From positions 108,960 to 172,959 of the forward strand of contig WIXG01000155.1 in assembly GCA_009869945.1 (NCBI GenBank): a stretch of 64,000 nucleotides of DNA. The letters are read 5' to 3'. Positions within the stretch are counted from its first letter, which is position 1. Each line of letters starts with the position of its first letter. The stretch is from Mesaphorura yosii (Eukaryota; Arthropoda; Collembola; Poduromorpha; Tullbergiidae). The notes beneath the pieces were generated by a model. That model did not search any database and was not told where the DNA came from. It worked only from the letters and a program-made list of their open reading frames with translations. The position numbers and the translations under genes were made by a program. Of the stretch, positions 61,201-64,000 are shown in pieces.

Positions 61201-64000
61201 TTTAACCATTTAACTTCGCAACAGGAGCCAATCACACATCAGACAATGAATTCCATTAATAGCAATACTCAATTTGCAGTTCCTGAAGTCAATAATGCGA
61301 GTGCATGGCAAGTTTTGGGGTTAACCGTTACTCGATTCGATTTGATATTGATGTCTAAGACTGCTTGAAGTCTGCTTGGGATTGACAATCATAAATCGAC
61401 GTCATCAATCGCAGCAGCAGCAAGGCCCAGTATCGAATTGGCAATGCATTACAAGTCAGGGCAGGCCTATCCATCACAGATTCGAGTCGAGTAGAGTTCT
61501 GATGTGATGTGTTTATGAATGAATGCCCACAGCAGTTTTAAGCACGCTACGAGCAGATTAATTTGCTGTTGTTGGGCATTTGGGTGAAATTAACCGTTAA
61601 ATGACTCTTTAATTAATCGGTAATGCACTCGGTCGAGTGAATTGAAGTGTATGGTGCTAATAATAGGCTTCAGGCTGTCTACGCAGCGCGTAATGTGAAT
61701 GTTGGCCCAAATTTACTTTACCGAAGAAATTACATCTATGCTCGGCGTACGCGTACGTCCCGGTTTCATCCTTATCATATCATGTCAAGTCAAAGTCCAA
61801 TGAACCAGTAACAGTAACAATAAACTCCATATTTATCCGCTCTCTCAGGTTTTCGTTCTCGTCCAAGACTTGTTCTTGTTCTCATCTGAACTGAATCTTC
61901 ATCTTAATTAACCCATCTTTGGTATATATTTATGACCGGTACAGTTTTTATGATTAAAACGTTCCCACGTACACTACAGCCTTGCCTTGTCTTGTGGGGA
62001 AGATTAATGTCTTGTAGCGTGCTGCTTGTGTGGGATTAAATGTTATGATCTTGTGTTACACGTTGCGTTTAAGTTACACTTTACCGACTCTGCTGACTTA
62101 CTGCACTTGCATTTCGAGCTTTTCTGCTCCGGGACGTATTCGCAACACTTTCATTCTCATGTAAATTAAATTACGGGATTCAGCTCGCAGATGAGCAACC
62201 CAAAGATGAACATAATCTTATTAAAACTAAAACAAAAGTGGGCGTGAATAATGGATCGTCTTCCTTGCCAGATGATCTCGATCGAGTTAATCTTCACCTT
62301 TTCGCGTCGTTGTTGTCGTTTACTCATTTTTCCACAAGCTAACACAGGTTTTCAAAAGGTCAAAGTTTAACTAGACAAGACGAAGACGAAAAAAATAAAT
62401 CTCCGAATGATCGACTGACTGGCAACTAGAAAGAATTCCGAATTCCGGCTTTTGTGTCATCCGAAATCGTAATCTCAATCGCAAACTCAATGAGCAAAGC
62501 AAAGACACACACACAGACAAAAGATGAATGGAGAAATTGGCAATTCGTAATTCGTTGGGTTCACGATTCATTACACTCGTTGTTCTCGTTCTCAGTTCCC
62601 ATTCACCTTGGCCTGGCCTGCCCTTTCCTTCTGCCTGCCTGCCTGCTGTAATCTTCAAAGGGATTTTTCGTTCCGCTACCATTCTTCTTCTTCTACCGTT
62701 GCTTCAGGTAAAGAAACAAACATTCGGGTCATCGGACAAACAAGCAACGCAACGCAACAAAACGACGAGGCGACCGACCGCCCGCGGTTCCATTCATCGG
62801 GATTACACAATTTACAAGACGAAGGCGAAGATGACGATGATGAGCAGGACGATGATTACGATCTCAGGCCCACTTTGTTTCCGATAATAATCGCCCAGGC
62901 CCATTTTCGCCACTTCATTCACGCCACGGCGGCACGGCGCGATGCGATTTTCTTGGAATTTGGAATTTGGAATTTCACCTCACAAAAGCTCCCTCGTCGC
63001 CGTCCACACCCTTTTAATTTTTATTTCACGTTCTCTCCACCACCAACTTTTCGAGCTCGCCGGCTCTCCGTCTCCTCTCCGCTGGGAATACGAGAACGAG
63101 TTTTGAAAAGAAGGCACTGAAAAGCACTTTGACAAATTGCAAAGTGCAACCAGAAAAACTTTATACCAGCAAGCGTACCGTTTCAGCAAATACGTTGCTG
63201 CTGTTGTCGGCGTGGCGCAGGAGGACAAAAGGAGCCAGTCAACCAGCGAATGCTGAGTACGAATACGAATTCCTTCGCGTGGAGTTTCACGACGAGACTG
63301 CGACTTGACTTGACTTAATCATTGGAGCCCAGGCCCAGAAAGCCCAAAATGAGCACCGGCACAATGGCAAATATATTTTATTGTCATCGCGGGTGAATGC
63401 GCGGGTTGGCTCGGTATTAATTTCGCAATTCATCAAATTCATGCCATTGCCATGCACTCGAGTACATGATCATTAGTCTAAGTTCAACCCGGACTCGAAT
63501 TGGGCTCGACAATGAAAAGCACTGCGCATTGTGGTGGGGTGGCTTCGGTTTCTTATGAACTCTTGCACTATACTCCGACTCCAGCAGAATTCCCAGCACA
63601 ATTACAACTTCAATTTCACTTATCTACAAGGCAGTGTAGCACACTCGCACTTTCACCGTGCACGTGAGCGCCGTGCAGGCAGGCAAACTTGAATCGACTC
63701 GGCTCACTCCAAATTGGCAAGAGTCCATTTTTGTTGCCCGTCCAAGTACTTAGCCTGCCCGCCTGCCATTATTATTGTATCGTGTGCACGAAATAGAAAA
63801 ACAATAAATGACTTTATATGGTGCGACAGGCAACTCTTTAGCGCACGTTAGCAGCGGCATAGCAGCGTGCAGGCAGCATGTATAACGTGAGGCGAGCGCT
63901 GTGCTGTGCTGTGATGCGCGTGGACTTAAGACAAAGAATGCACGCGGATCTGACTTGGAACGGACTTACGAATGACGACTGGCGATGGACAAATGACGAA

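Larger units (their letters stand above)
37686..64000. other. 26-kb stretch with no supportable gene; probable turtle 5' intron or upstream region
   Basis: I read the open frames on both strands and found no family signature, no phase-consistent exon chain and no signal-peptide exon. The longest frames (185 residues at 53512, 170 at 62608, 163 at 48646) are of low-complexity or arbitrary composition. The DNA is built from degenerate short words, notably GGCA/TGCC, CCTG/CAGG, AAGTC, AAGAC and CGTAC. No transposon ends, CRISPR-like arrays or clear tRNA were seen. Placement next to a turtle model lacking its signal peptide suggests an intron with regulatory content, but that is inference. Confidence 0.5.

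Noticed and set aside
62608-63120. 170-residue open frame with an acidic stretch (EDDDDEQDDDYD)
   Set aside because: Only the Asp/Glu run looks protein-like; flanks are low-complexity and no exon chain can be built.
1-64000. CRISPR arrays, operons, prophage or integrase genes
   Set aside because: The window is eukaryotic; no spaced identical repeats, phage genes or intact transposase were seen.

Overview
The window looks like nuclear DNA of an arthropod. It holds GT-AG spliced genes with mostly short introns (57-104 bp in the first 10 kb) and an unmistakable ortholog of the insect neuronal Ig receptor Turtle. RSPH1, a cilium and flagellum protein, implies motile axonemes. I cannot name the species; a springtail or another non-model hexapod would fit, but that is inference. 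All splice junctions were placed by eye from GT/AG signals and frame continuity.

Bases 1-12.5 kb are gene-dense. The 5' part of a collagen prolyl 4-hydroxylase alpha gene runs off the left edge on the minus strand (1-1153). After about 3.4 kb of apparently non-coding DNA come RSPH1 (plus, 4523-6681), a secreted trypsin-like protease (plus, 7012-8311), a retinol-dehydrogenase-like SDR (minus, 8600-9888) whose last exon carries an apparent one-base frameshift, the single-exon acetyltransferase NAA60 (plus, 10550-11374), and a decayed SnoaL-like gene (plus, about 12063-12492). The protease and the SDR converge so closely that their candidate poly(A) signals are about 40 bp apart. The SDR and NAA60 diverge from a 661-bp spacer that carries a tandem 11-mer.

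Bases 13.97-37.7 kb are turtle (tutl) on the minus strand. I resolved 20 coding exons with matching phases at every junction, giving about 1,360 residues: five Ig domains, two FN3 domains, one membrane span and a long Pro/Ser-rich tail. The 3' half has tiny exons (24, 31, 41, 57, 58 nt), several of them phase-symmetric. The 5' half has introns of 2.8-5.6 kb. A candidate further 5' exon lies at about 37.4-37.7 kb, but no signal-peptide exon was found, so the gene probably starts further right, perhaps beyond the window.

Bases 37.7-64 kb hold no gene I can support. The DNA is rich in short repeated words (AAGTC, AAGAC, GGCA, CCTG, TACGCG) and contains a few perfect hairpins or palindromes. The simplest reading is the 5' intron or upstream region of turtle.

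I see no new multi-gene system. The observations most worth checking are the SDR frameshift, the SnoaL-like pseudogene (possible horizontal transfer), the skippable linker exon and micro-exons of turtle, the proline-rich extension of P4HA, the Thr-Val activation site of the protease, and the perfect 14-bp hairpin at 33378-33411.
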